From assembly GCF_036632915.2 (NCBI RefSeq), contig NZ_CP155552.1, forward strand, positions 1,178,001 through 1,242,000: 64,000 nt of DNA. Direction: 5' to 3'. Positions within the stretch are counted from its first letter, which is position 1. The number at the start of each line of letters is the position of its first letter. Below are positions 24,892 through 33,307 of the stretch, piece after piece. The position numbers were made by a program, and so were the translations under genes. The stretch is from Faecalibacterium taiwanense. Its GTDB lineage: Bacteria > Bacillota > Clostridia > Oscillospirales > Ruminococcaceae. The notes below the pieces were generated by a model. The model did no database searches, was not told where the DNA came from, and saw only the letters and a program-made list of their open reading frames with translations.

Positions 24892-25791
24892 TCAGATGAA
24901 TCGGCAAAAGCCCAGCCAGCAGCCCAGCAGGAAAAAGAGCAGCGCCTTGCCCAGCACCGGCAGCCACGGGTGCTTGCAAAGGGCCAAATCCCACCGGTGG
25001 ATGTTCTGCTTGGGGCAGGTGCCAACGCAGGCTTCACAGGCGATGCATTCCCCGCTGCGCAGGCTGTTTTCCTCCAGCTTCAGGCACACCGGGCACTGCT
25101 GCTTGCAGGCATTGCAGCCCGGGATGCAGCCGTCGCTCTGCCGGTGCAGCCGCGCAAATGGCAGCACCGGCAGCAGGGCAAACACCGCTCCCATGGGGCA
25201 GAGGAACTGACAGAAGAACTGGGGCTGCACCGCCATACCCAGCAAAATGAGCACAAGCAGCCCGATGCCCACACCAAAGCCCTCCGGCGGCAGATGCAGG
25301 GCCGTCAGGCAGGAAAACACCTCCCACGGGCTTGCGCCGGTCAGCATCTTTTCCTGCCGGGTCACATACAGTGCTACCAGCCCTGCCAGCAGCAGATATT
25401 TGACCTTCTGCCCCAAAAGCACCGCTCGCTCCGGCAGACGGAGCTGCTTTTTGCGGTGGAACAGCTTTTTTTGAATAAGCCCGGAAAGCGCCCAGACGGC
25501 ATCGCCCAAGCTGCCGAAGGCGCAGGCATACCCACAGAAAAAACGGTCGAAAAGCAGGGTGAAGCCGCACAGCCCCAGCAGGGAAAGTGTGAAGCTGTCC
25601 ACAGAGAGCACCTCGCCTGCACCGATGTGCAGAAAGATCTGTTTTACCCCGGAAAACCCGGCCACGAATGCGCCCGGCATGGACACAAAGAAGAACAACT
25701 GCACCCCGGTGCGCAGCCATGTATGGCGCTTTTTGTCCCGCTGACGCTGCTGCGCCGCTGTTAAAGGCTTTGCCTGTGTTTTTTCCATCAT
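24892..25791 (-). CDS. Polytopic membrane 4Fe-4S ferredoxin (NapH-like)
   Basis: 299 residues. About five transmembrane helices carry inner cysteine motifs FFCGYACAFG and FFCQFLCPMG, as in NapH/NosR/RnfABC-associated polyferredoxins. The C-terminal soluble part has CNACKQQCPVC and CIACEACVGTCP clusters. It would move electrons across or along the membrane. Its start overlaps the FMN-binding gene upstream (stop/start overlap at 25788-25791), and the two together with the larger FMN protein make a three-gene operon. Confidence 0.88.
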   Translation of the reverse strand: MMEKTQAKPLTAAQQRQRDKKRHTWLRTGVQLFFFVSMPGAFVAGFSGVKQIFLHIGAGEVLSVDSFTLSLLGLCGFTLLFDRFFCGYACAFGSLGDAVWALSGLIQKKLFHRKKQLRLPERAVLLGQKVKYLLLAGLVALYVTRQEKMLTGASPWEVFSCLTALHLPPEGFGVGIGLLVLILLGMAVQPQFFCQFLCPMGAVFALLPVLPFARLHRQSDGCIPGCNACKQQCPVCLKLEENSLRSGECIACEACVGTCPKQNIHRWDLALCKHPWLPVLGKALLFFLLGCWLGFCRFI

Positions 25792-26246
25792 CCTGCCGCC
25801 TTTCCCAGTGCGTTCTCTACCGCACCGATAAGTCCTTCTGCCGTGAGGGTAGCGCCGGAAACGGTATCCACCTCAGCAGACTGCACTGCCAGCATCTCGT
25901 CCAGCAAAGGCAGCGCCTGCTTATAGTAGGGCTTATCCTCGCCGGAAGCATCCAGCACCGCAATATCGGTCATTTTTCCGTTCTGGATAGTCACCGACAC
26001 CTGAATGACATCGCCAAAACCATAGGCGCTGCCCTCATAGATGCCGTCCCGGTAGCCGCTCTGCTCTGCCTGTGCTGCGCTCTGCGCCTGCAAAACGGAA
26101 GCATTGTAGGCTTCAACTTCGGCAATTTCCTGCTTGCGCTGGCTTACCGCTGTCGCCCGAATCAGCGCCACCTGCTGGTATTGCCACAGTACCCCCAAAA
26201 TGAGCAGCAGGTTCACCGCCCGGAGGAGAAAATTTTTGTATTTCAT
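25788..26246 (-). CDS. FMN-binding domain protein, membrane-anchored
   Basis: 152 residues: one N-terminal transmembrane anchor (about 7-23) and one FMN_bind domain with the flavinylation motif DTVSGATLT (SGAT at 130-133). In this family FMN is attached covalently to the motif Thr by ApbE; no apbE is in the window. The anchor puts the flavin domain outside the membrane. Its start overlaps the preceding gene stop by 4 nt and its stop overlaps the ferredoxin start. Confidence 0.88.
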   Translation of the reverse strand: MKYKNFLLRAVNLLLILGVLWQYQQVALIRATAVSQRKQEIAEVEAYNASVLQAQSAAQAEQSGYRDGIYEGSAYGFGDVIQVSVTIQNGKMTDIAVLDASGEDKPYYKQALPLLDEMLAVQSAEVDTVSGATLTAEGLIGAVENALGKAAG

Positions 26247-27352
26247 TCTGCTGCTCCTTCCGTTTCAGATTCAATCCCGGTCTCTTCCGGCGGCAGTGCC
26301 GGCTCGGATGTCGGCAGCACTTCCTCAGAAGATGCCGGTTCCGGTTCAGAGGATGCCGGTGCATCTGCCGGGAAAAGCTGCTGCCATACTTCCTTGAGCC
26401 ACACGGGAACGGCGCTCTTTTCCTCCGGCTGCACCACCTCCACGGTGGGCGCGGTGACCGGCGTTTCCCCGGGCTCTGCTGCTTCAGACGGTGCGGTTCC
26501 CTCTGCCGTCTCTTCCGATGCAGTCTGCTCCGGAGCGGTTTTCTCTGCCGGGGCAACAGCGGCCTTTGCCAGTGCCAGCTTGACTGCGTTCAGAATTCCG
26601 GTGGAGGAGTAGGTGGCGCCGGAAACAGTATCCACGTTGGGGCTTTGTCCCTCCAGAATGGCGGGGATGACCTGTTTTGCCCGGGAGAGATATTCCTCCT
26701 CGTCCTCGGCGCTCAGGATCGTGATATCGGTAATTTTATCCTCTGCCACCGTGACCTGCACTGTGATCTGCCCCTCAAAGCCCATGGCTTCGGCAGTGTA
26801 GATGCCGTCCAAGTAGATGGAGGGAGCCGTAAATTCCTCCACCACAAGCGTTGCAGCGGGCTTTGGCTGGGGCGGCAGGGGATTGTTGACCACCTCGCCG
26901 GTCAGGGCGTTCTGCACTGCGCCCAGAATGCCCCGGCTGGTATAGGTGGCCTCGGAAACGGCATCCACCTCCCAGCTCTGAGTCTCCACCACGGTGGTCA
27001 AAAGCCGCTTGGCACGCCGCAGAAACTGCTTGGTCTCGTGGGATGCGTCCAAGATCTCCGCCTCCGTGATGCTGCCGTTTTCCATGGTGACCTGTACTCG
27101 GACGGCACCGCCGTAGCCCCGGGAAGAGCCGACGTAAACGCCGTCGGCATAGGGCAGCTTGGGCAGGGTTTCTTCCTCCGCTTCGGAGGAAGCGGCTTCC
27201 ACAGGCTGCTCCACCACGGTTGTCAGCTTTTCCGGCACGGCGGCCAGCACCGGAACGGTGCGGGGCAGGGCAAAAAGTACAGCTGCCGCTGCCGCCACCG
27301 TCGGGAAAAGCTGCACCAGCGGCAGCAGTGTATGGCATCGTTTTTTGTTCAT
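26243..27352 (-). CDS. Secreted or anchored protein with two FMN-binding domains
   Basis: 369 residues from ATG 27352, which follows ggaggagtg. N-terminal hydrophobic export segment (8-38), FMN_bind domain 1 (about 66-150, motif DAVSEATYTS with Glu replacing the usual Gly) and domain 2 (about 180-262, motif DTVSGATYSS). A Pro/Glu/Ala-rich tail of about 100 residues follows. It is the first gene of the three-gene redox operon and probably extracytoplasmic. Whether domain 1 is flavinylated is uncertain because of SGAT to SEAT. Confidence 0.85.
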   Translation of the reverse strand: MNKKRCHTLLPLVQLFPTVAAAAAVLFALPRTVPVLAAVPEKLTTVVEQPVEAASSEAEEETLPKLPYADGVYVGSSRGYGGAVRVQVTMENGSITEAEILDASHETKQFLRRAKRLLTTVVETQSWEVDAVSEATYTSRGILGAVQNALTGEVVNNPLPPQPKPAATLVVEEFTAPSIYLDGIYTAEAMGFEGQITVQVTVAEDKITDITILSAEDEEEYLSRAKQVIPAILEGQSPNVDTVSGATYSSTGILNAVKLALAKAAVAPAEKTAPEQTASEETAEGTAPSEAAEPGETPVTAPTVEVVQPEEKSAVPVWLKEVWQQLFPADAPASSEPEPASSEEVLPTSEPALPPEETGIESETEGAAE

Positions 27353-27376
27353 TCCCACTCCTCCTGACACGGAAAA

Positions 27377-27406
27377 GCAAGGCCGCCTGATGCCAAGCGA
27401 CCTTGC
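27377..27406. terminator. Hairpin between the Tp47-like and FMN genes
   Basis: gcaaggccgc pairs with gcgaccttgc (one internal mismatch) with T-rich flanks on both strands. On the minus strand it would partly terminate transcripts leaving the Tp47-like gene before the FMN operon. Confidence 0.6.
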
Positions 27407-27452
27407 CGTTTTGTGTTATATTTTACAATAAATTAGGCAGTTTCCCGTGTAT

Positions 27453-28289
27453 TCACAGCGCCACATTGACCGGCAGGACATACACGCCGTCGGCGGCGTA
27501 GAAGGTGATCTGAGTAATCGTTTTGCCGATGATGGATGCAAAGTAAGGATCATCGGCATTGAAGCCCAGCTTGGTACCATGCCAGATGTTGGTCACATGA
27601 TGCAGGCCGTACTCACTGCCATCGGCGGTGGTCAGAACTACGCCGTAGACCTTGTTGGCCTTGTAGTCCAGATCAAAGCCGGAGATTTTCATCTCGTAGG
27701 TGGCATGGTGACCGTTGGTATTCAGCTCCACAGTGGTGCCCTCTACGGTGGTCTCGGTGGCGTGGACCTTGCCAAACTCCCACTTGCCGCTCAGCAGGTT
27801 ATACCATGCGGTGATGTAGTAGGCAGGGGTCTCACTGAGATTGTAGTAAGCGTAGCTCTCGTTCTCAAACAAGGCATCTGCGCCGGTGTAGGTGGTGGTG
27901 GATTCCTTGCCCTTCAGGGTAACGGTAATGTCGTAGCTGTCGGCATCGGTGACCTGCTTTGCATTCTTCAGCGCCCACGGGGTCAGCACCTTGACCGGGA
28001 AGGAAACGCCGGTGATGTCGGAGCCGTCCGCGTTGACGTGGTAGGAACCGGCGGCAAGGTTGCCTGCACGGGTCTTGTTCCTGGTGGCGCTGGTCACAGC
28101 GTCGATCTCAGATGCGTTGTCCACACCGGCGGCCTTGTAGAAGTCGGCGTAGGGGATGTTCATCTGGACATAGCTGGAGGTCAGGCAGTTTTCCTGTTCC
28201 ACCTCTTCCGCAGCGAAGGCCGGGACTGCCACAGCGCATACCAGCATAGCGGCCGCAAGTGCACCTGCAAATACTTTTTTCAATCTCAT
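27453..28289 (-). CDS. Secreted Tp47-like lipoprotein-domain protein
   Basis: 278 residues. A signal peptide (MRLKKVFAGALAAAML... cleavage after AFA) has no lipobox, so secretion by signal peptidase I is likely. The mature part has MNIPYADFYKA, EIDAVTSATRNKT and GVSFPVKVL blocks that resemble Treponema Tp47-type domains. The same VTSAT-type motif is also reminiscent of FMN_bind sites. It lies upstream of the FMN/ferredoxin operon with a hairpin between. A GTTAG-N6-CTAAC box covers its promoter. Role unknown; metal or electron handling is inferred from context. Confidence 0.7.
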   Translation of the reverse strand: MRLKKVFAGALAAAMLVCAVAVPAFAAEEVEQENCLTSSYVQMNIPYADFYKAAGVDNASEIDAVTSATRNKTRAGNLAAGSYHVNADGSDITGVSFPVKVLTPWALKNAKQVTDADSYDITVTLKGKESTTTYTGADALFENESYAYYNLSETPAYYITAWYNLLSGKWEFGKVHATETTVEGTTVELNTNGHHATYEMKISGFDLDYKANKVYGVVLTTADGSEYGLHHVTNIWHGTKLGFNADDPYFASIIGKTITQITFYAADGVYVLPVNVAL

Positions 28290-28321
28290 GGTAACACACC
28301 TCTATCTCAGTTTTGAAAAAA

Positions 28322-28350
28322 TAGTTAGCTTTGTCTAACAATTGGCGCAA
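28322..28350 (-). promoter_or_regulatory. Promoter with GTTAG-N6-CTAAC operator
   Basis: On the minus strand: TTGCGC (28350-28345), 17 nt, TAACTA (28327-28322). The operator GTTAG-CTTTGT-CTAAC at 28324-28339 overlaps the -10. Its layout resembles DtxR/IdeR-type iron or manganese boxes; the regulator is not in the window. Confidence 0.6.
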
Positions 28351-28507
28351 AAAATACAGGGGAAAACCCCTCAGATGGTTAGGTAAAACAAATTCGCGAA
28401 GTAAAAATAGCACTCCCACAGGGCGTTGTCAAGTAGAAACCGGAAAGTTTGCAGGGGTGAATTTTTCGATGCAGGAAACGATCTGCATCCTCTATACCGC
28501 AAAGCCC

Positions 28508-28536
28508 TTGACCTTTTTGCCGGAGCGCAGTATACT
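28508..28536 (+). promoter_or_regulatory. Promoter of the ZIP transporter gene
   Basis: TTGACC (28508-28513), 17 nt, TATACT (28531-28536), about 42 nt before the ATG. Confidence 0.8.
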
Positions 28537-28577
28537 TTTTGCGGAGTTAGTTGCGAATAACCGCAAGGAGGTACTAC

Positions 28578-29360
28578 ATGATACAAGACGCGTTCTGGGG
28601 GATCCTGATTCCATTTCTAGGCACAAGCCTTGGAGCGGGCTGTGTGTTCTTTTTGAAAAACTCTTTGCGCGACAGCGTCCAGCGGGCGTTGACCGGCTTT
28701 GCCGCCGGGGTCATGGTGGCGGCATCGGTATGGAGCTTGCTGATCCCGGCTATGGAGCAGGCCGCAGATCTGGGCAGGCTGGCGTTTTTCCCGGCGGTGG
28801 TGGGTTTCTGGCTGGGCATCCTGTTTTTGCTGCTGCTGGACCATCTCATCCCGCATCTGCACCAGAACAGCTTGCAGGCCGAAGGGCCAAAAAGCCAGCT
28901 CCAGCGCACCACCATGATGGTTCTGGCGGTGACGCTGCACAACATCCCGGAGGGTATGGCAGTGGGCGTGGTCTATGCCGGCTACCTTGCTGGAACGGCT
29001 CAGATCACCGCCGCCGGGGCGCTGGCACTTTCCCTTGGCATTGCCATCCAGAACTTCCCGGAGGGGGCTATCATCTCCATGCCACTGCGGGCGGAAGGAA
29101 TGAAAAAAGGCCGGGCGTTCTGGGGCGGCGTACTGTCCGGCATCGTAGAGCCCATCGGGGCAGTGTTGACGATTCTGGCGGCAGGCATCGTGGTGCCCGC
29201 GTTGCCCTATCTGCTCAGCTTTGCCGCCGGAGCCATGCTGTATGTGGTGGTGGAGGAACTAATCCCGGAAATGTCGCAGAGGCAGCACTCCAACGTTGGC
29301 ACGGTGTTTTTCGCGGTGGGCTTCAGCGTGATGATGGTGCTGGATGTGGCACTGGGGTGA
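28578..29360 (+). CDS. ZIP family metal transporter
   Basis: 260 residues with eight predicted helices. The metal-path motifs are TLHNIPEGMAVG and IQNFPEGAIISMP (helices IV and V), plus VVEELIPE near the end. The His/Gln loop after helix III (DHLIPHLHQN) fits. It imports divalent metals such as zinc, iron or manganese. The ATG at 28578 follows aaggagg. It is divergent from the Tp47-like/FMN locus, whose promoter has a probable metal-regulator box. A scrap of a related gene end is found at 36646-36672. Confidence 0.92.
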   Translation: MIQDAFWGILIPFLGTSLGAGCVFFLKNSLRDSVQRALTGFAAGVMVAASVWSLLIPAMEQAADLGRLAFFPAVVGFWLGILFLLLLDHLIPHLHQNSLQAEGPKSQLQRTTMMVLAVTLHNIPEGMAVGVVYAGYLAGTAQITAAGALALSLGIAIQNFPEGAIISMPLRAEGMKKGRAFWGGVLSGIVEPIGAVLTILAAGIVVPALPYLLSFAAGAMLYVVVEELIPEMSQRQHSNVGTVFFAVGFSVMMVLDVALG

Positions 29361-29419
29361 CGGTTGGGGGTTCCCAAAAGCGAAATCTCTTTCGGAATAC
29401 CCGAAAATGCCTAAACTCC

Positions 29420-29509
29420 TTGACAGAGGAGACGGCAGGGCGTATTATTTTGGCAGAAGGACCGCTGAGAAGCGGCTTTTTATAGAATGAAAAGTTAGCA
29501 TTGCCTAAC
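29420..29509 (+). promoter_or_regulatory. Promoter, small terminator hairpin and second GTTAG-N6-CTAAC box
   Basis: TTGACA (29420-29425), 17 nt, TATTAT (29443-29448). Then the hairpin CCGCT-gaga-AGCGG and a T run (29462-29481), then GTTAG-CATTGC-CTAAC at 29494-29509. The arrangement suggests an early-terminated transcript and a repressor site ahead of the methyltransferase. Confidence 0.6.
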
Positions 29510-29607
29510 TCACAGCACGAGGAATTGCGGGCCTGTCATCCGGTGCAGTGGGCGCATCTGGTAAAAAGCATTGCATTGTGAACGGTAAACAGAAAGAGGG
29601 TGGCGTT

Positions 29608-30219
29608 ATGTCCTTTTTTGAAAATACCCGAAAGCCCGTAGGCCTTGGCGGGAAGATCATGGTTGCTATGATGAACTTTGGACACAGCGCAATGGCAGAA
29701 TGGGGGCTGCGCTTTTTACAGCCTGCCCCGGATGCCATGGTGCTGGACTGCGGCTGCGGCGGTGGAGCGAACATTAAAACGTTGTTGAAACTGTGCCCCA
29801 ACGGCAAGGTGCAGGGCATCGACTACTCAGCCGTCAGTGTGGAAAAAGCGCGAAAGGTCAATGCCAGAGCCATTGCAGCAGGACGGTGTACCGTGCAACA
29901 GGCAAGCGTGGCAGAACTGCCGTTTAAAGCGGAGCAGTTTGATGTGGTGACCGCCTTTGAAACGGTCTACTTCTGGCCGGAGCTTGCACAGAATTTCAGA
30001 GAGGTTTATCGAGTGCTGAAGCCCGGCGGGGTCTTTTTCATCTGTAACGAAGCGAACGGCGAAACGACAAAAGACGACAAATGGACGCAGATCATCAATG
30101 GCATGACCATCTATACGGATACTGCACTGAAAGCGTATCTGGAACAAGCAGGATTCTGTCAGATCCAAAGCCACAAAAATAAAAAGGGCTGGCTGTGCGT
30201 TACGGCGCAAAAGCGGTGA
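29608..30219 (+). CDS. Class I SAM-dependent methyltransferase
   Basis: 203 residues. SAM motif I is VLDCGCGGGANI; motif II region VQGIDYSAVSVEKA; then FDVVTAFETVYFWPEL and VLKPGGVFF. Substrate unknown. The start at 29608 follows agagggtgg; an upstream in-frame ATG at 29548 lacks a site. A second, truncated methyltransferase frame follows 22 nt later. A metal-type operator box lies about 100 nt upstream. Confidence 0.85.
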   Translation: MSFFENTRKPVGLGGKIMVAMMNFGHSAMAEWGLRFLQPAPDAMVLDCGCGGGANIKTLLKLCPNGKVQGIDYSAVSVEKARKVNARAIAAGRCTVQQASVAELPFKAEQFDVVTAFETVYFWPELAQNFREVYRVLKPGGVFFICNEANGETTKDDKWTQIINGMTIYTDTALKAYLEQAGFCQIQSHKNKKGWLCVTAQKR

Positions 30220-30241
30220 AAGAGTGTAAGGAGGACGGAGC

Positions 30242-30478
30242 ATGGAACGAAAAGAAGCGATTCGCAGCGCCTATCGGCTGACGGGCGGCAACAATTTTTA
30301 TGATGGTATGATCACCTGCTCCACCCTGAGCGGGAAAGCGGTGTGCCGTCTGGTGTGGGACATGAACAAGGTGGAAAACGATGCCTATCTGGAAAAGGCA
30401 CTGTCCGGCATCCCGGAGCATTTTTCCGGCAAGCTGCTGGAGGTGCCGGTGGGCACCGGCATTCTGACCATACGATAA
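30242..30478 (+). pseudogene. Truncated methyltransferase-like gene
   Basis: 78 codons beginning MERKEAIRSAYRLTGGNNFY. The last part (FSGKLLEVPVGTGILT) is a SAM motif I in its proper N-terminal position, after which the frame stops at once. A normal protein of this kind would continue for about 130 more residues. It has a good ribosome site (aaggagg) and is followed by a terminator, so a short product may still be made. Confidence 0.6.
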
Positions 30479-30482
30479 AACC

Positions 30483-30530
30483 AAAGGGAGTTCTGCCTGG
30501 ACATTCGTCCGTGACGGAACTTCCCTTTTT
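30483..30530. terminator. Terminator between convergent genes
   Basis: aaaggga and gttc pair with gaac and tccctttt, with a T run at the 3' end. Confidence 0.65.
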
Positions 30531-30565
30531 AGCTTTATAGAAAAACCATAAGTCATCTGCCACGG

Positions 30566-31696
30566 TCAGCGGAGCAAAAACCACACACCCAGCAGGATCG
30601 CAAGGAAGATCAGGTTGGACAGGGTGAACAGCCCAAAATACTGCTTCTTCCCCTGTGGCAGCTCCCGTGCGATCTGTCGGTAGGAAATAAGACTGGCCAT
30701 GGATGCGATCAAAGTGCCAAGACCTCCCAGATTGGTGCCGATGATGAGGGCTTGTGTCTCTGCCGTGAACCCGGACAGCAGCAGGGCGGCGGGAACATTA
30801 CTGGTGACCTGCGAAGCAAGAACCGCCACAAGAACTTCCCGGCCGGTCAGAAACTCCTGCAGCCAGCCGGAAAAGGCCGGAATGCGCCCCAGATTGCCAA
30901 TGAAGATGAAAAAAGCCACAAAGGTCAAAAGCAGGGAATAGTCCACTGCCCGTAAGGTGTGCGGGTCTGCAAAAAGGGCGCAGACGAGTACAGCGACAAA
31001 GGCAATGCCATAAGGCAACACCCGGATCACGGACAGCAGGCAAACGGCAAACAGAACCAGATACAGCAGGATGATCTTCTGATCTCCCTGAGATGCAGAA
31101 GAAGAAACAAGCTCGTCCACGGAGAGGGCGGCAGAGGCTTTCCGGCAGACCAGCGCTGCCCAAGCCAGCAGCAGGAGCAGAGAGACCAGGGTGTAGGGCA
31201 GCATAAGAAGAACAAATTCCCCGGTGCTCATGCCGCTTTTTCCGTAAAGATAGAGGTTCTGCGGGTTGCCGATGGGGGTCAGCATACTGCCAAGGTTTGC
31301 CGCAATGGTCTGCATACAGACCACCGGGATCAGAAGGGAGCGGCGGACATCCGCTCCCAGACGGCTCAGGACCACGAACGTAAAGGGAACGAAGGTCAGC
31401 AGGGAAACATCGTTGGTGATGAACATGCTTCCGAAAAAGCACAGCCCGACCAGTACCAGCGTCAGCTGAAAGGTGCTGTGGGTACGGGACAGCAATGCCC
31501 GGCCCAGTCCATCAAAAAAGCCCTGCCGCCGCAGCCCGGCCATGACCGTCATCAGGGAAAACAAAATCGCCAGCGTGCGCAGGTTGATGTAGCCGAGATA
31601 CTGCGCATCCGGCAGAACAAAGAAGGCGGAGACAACGGCCAGCACAGCGGCTGCGGTGAGGACCGTTTCCTGCTGAATGAATTGTTTGAGTTTCAT
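30566..31696 (-). CDS. SLC13/ArsB-like anion permease
   Basis: 376 residues with about ten transmembrane helices. Family signatures are TNDVSLLTFVPF, LTPIGNPQNLYLY and a C-terminal TNLGGLGTLIASMASLIS, typical of the Na+/H+-coupled CitMHS/ArsB/NhaD-like group. It transports anions such as dicarboxylates or oxyanions; the substrate is undetermined. It is a single minus-strand gene, 123 nt from the ThrE pair that is transcribed in the same direction upstream. Confidence 0.85.
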   Translation of the reverse strand: MKLKQFIQQETVLTAAAVLAVVSAFFVLPDAQYLGYINLRTLAILFSLMTVMAGLRRQGFFDGLGRALLSRTHSTFQLTLVLVGLCFFGSMFITNDVSLLTFVPFTFVVLSRLGADVRRSLLIPVVCMQTIAANLGSMLTPIGNPQNLYLYGKSGMSTGEFVLLMLPYTLVSLLLLLAWAALVCRKASAALSVDELVSSSASQGDQKIILLYLVLFAVCLLSVIRVLPYGIAFVAVLVCALFADPHTLRAVDYSLLLTFVAFFIFIGNLGRIPAFSGWLQEFLTGREVLVAVLASQVTSNVPAALLLSGFTAETQALIIGTNLGGLGTLIASMASLISYRQIARELPQGKKQYFGLFTLSNLIFLAILLGVWFLLR

Positions 31697-31819
31697 AGAG
31701 ACACATCCTTGTAATTGTAAAGGCAGCCCTGCTGCGGTGCCGGACGGCCTTTTTCCGTATTTCAGAGCAGCAGCTCAAACGACCCGATCATCAGGGGCAT
31801 TCTTCAATGTGGAAGATCG

Positions 31820-32278
31820 CTACTTTCCCGAAGAACGGATTGCAAGTGCGTGCAGCTTCCGGCTCAAATCGGCCAGGCACCATGCGATTGCCATACCGCC
31901 GGCAATTCCAAGAGCGGCCAGAAAGGTCTGCTCTCCGAAATGCTCTGCAGCAGACAAATCATTGGAGACGACTGCGTTCATGCAGTAGTAGAGGGTGCTT
32001 CCGGGAATGAGGGGAATGGCAGCAGTGATGAAGAAAGGCGTAGAGGGTGCATTGCAGCATCGGGCAAGAATTTCGGCATACAGAGCGGCACAGAAACCGG
32101 CCAACAGATTGGCAAGAAAGACGCTGTGCAGGGTGTTGGCGGCAAGAAGATAAGCCAGCCATGCCAGAAGTCCGCCTACACCGGCGGCGAGTAAGTAGCG
32201 CCGGTTCAGATTGAAGATCAGTCCGAAACCGACCGAACCAAGGGCAGCACTGAGCAACTGCGAAAAAACCTGTATCAT
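31820..32278 (-). CDS. Threonine/serine exporter, small subunit (ThrE_2)
   Basis: 152 residues with four to five transmembrane helices. The DUF3815/ThrE_2 block PSTPFFITAAIPLIPGSTLY is present. In many Firmicutes ThrE is split into a DUF1212 half and this half. Its start overlaps the stop of the larger half by 4 nt (ATGA), so the two are made together. Confidence 0.88.
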   Translation of the reverse strand: MIQVFSQLLSAALGSVGFGLIFNLNRRYLLAAGVGGLLAWLAYLLAANTLHSVFLANLLAGFCAALYAEILARCCNAPSTPFFITAAIPLIPGSTLYYCMNAVVSNDLSAAEHFGEQTFLAALGIAGGMAIAWCLADLSRKLHALAIRSSGK

Positions 32279-33045
32279 GCGGAAATTCCTCCCATCAACC
32301 AGATGGCGGCCATCATGCCGAGTGCAAGGGTGGCGGCCATCAGAATGGCTTCCACCAGTCGAAGAGAGCCGGAAATAATGTCCCCAAGTAAGATGTCCCG
32401 GATGGAATTTGTCAGCATGATGCCGGGAATCAGCAGCATGATGATACCAATCAGAACTTTATCGGCATGAAACTGCATCCCAAAGCGGCAGAGCAGCAGA
32501 GTGGAGACACCGCTGAGAAATGATGCTATAAACTGAAATTCTACGCCATTCATACAAAAAGGCGAGAGATAGCGCTCCATCCAGCAAATCAGAACGGCAA
32601 TGCCGCCGGCCAGCAGGCCGTCCCAGAGATTTCCACCAAAGAAGATGGCAAAACTGGAAGCAGCCAACACACTGCCGGCAAGATGCAGTCTTGGGTCCGG
32701 ATGCTGTGCCAGAATGGCATTCAGCTGGCGCTGAAACTCTTCTATGGAAGGAGGCGCTGTGCAGATACGGCGGCTGAGCGCATTGAGCTTTTCCAATGTC
32801 AGCAGGTCATTGCTGGCAGCGTGACGCAGGCGGCGGGTCTCGGTCTGCGGCGGCAGCGAGGGCATGGTAAGCGTGACCACGATGCTGGATGTGATCACGA
32901 ATACATTCACATCTTCTGCCCCATAGGCGATTGCGATCCGGTTCAAAGTGTCCTCAACGCGGAATACTTCTGCGCCGCTGTTTTGTAAAGCTTCGCCCAT
33001 TCGGACCAGAATGTGGAGAAAATGACTGATCTCGGTCTCTTCCAC
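32275..33045 (-). CDS. Threonine/serine exporter, large subunit (ThrE/DUF1212)
   Basis: 256 residues. The soluble N-terminal part has GEALQNSGAEVFRVEDTLNR, the DUF1212 signature, followed by about five transmembrane helices from residue 120 on, with MLLIPGIMLTNSIRD. With the small subunit it would export threonine or serine. A good promoter lies 35-63 nt upstream on the minus strand. Confidence 0.9.
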   Translation of the reverse strand: MEETEISHFLHILVRMGEALQNSGAEVFRVEDTLNRIAIAYGAEDVNVFVITSSIVVTLTMPSLPPQTETRRLRHAASNDLLTLEKLNALSRRICTAPPSIEEFQRQLNAILAQHPDPRLHLAGSVLAASSFAIFFGGNLWDGLLAGGIAVLICWMERYLSPFCMNGVEFQFIASFLSGVSTLLLCRFGMQFHADKVLIGIIMLLIPGIMLTNSIRDILLGDIISGSLRLVEAILMAATLALGMMAAIWLMGGISA

Positions 33046-33079
33046 AATATCACGCTCTTTTCATCTCGGTTTCTACATT

Positions 33080-33108
33080 ATTATAGCGGGTGGACCGGCA
33101 GAACGCAA
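33080..33108 (-). promoter_or_regulatory. Promoter of the ThrE pair
   Basis: Minus strand TTGCGT (33108-33103), 17 nt, TATAAT (33085-33080). Confidence 0.75.
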
Positions 33109-33160
33109 GACGCTGCAAGGACAGAGAGACTTTTTGATAACTGCATTGTTTACGCGGGCA

Positions 33161-33304
33161 ATGGATCGCCTGGTTCTGAAAAAACGGCTTGCATCCGTTC
33201 TGTCACAGCGAAAGACTACGATTGGAGAAGAAAAAATTGAATCCAGTGCAAACGATTTTGCCGAGAATTGCATGAAATATTATAAAAGTATTATTCTTTT
33301 GTGA
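33161..33304 (+). other. Unassigned 47-codon frame upstream of hsp20
   Basis: ATG 33161 to TGA 33302-33304 encodes a charged peptide (MDRLVLKKRLASVLSQRKTT...), with open frame further upstream. No ribosome site or family is seen. It may be the tail of a lost gene; otherwise 33110-33305 holds nothing recognisable. Confidence 0.2.
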
Positions 33305-33307
33305 ATT

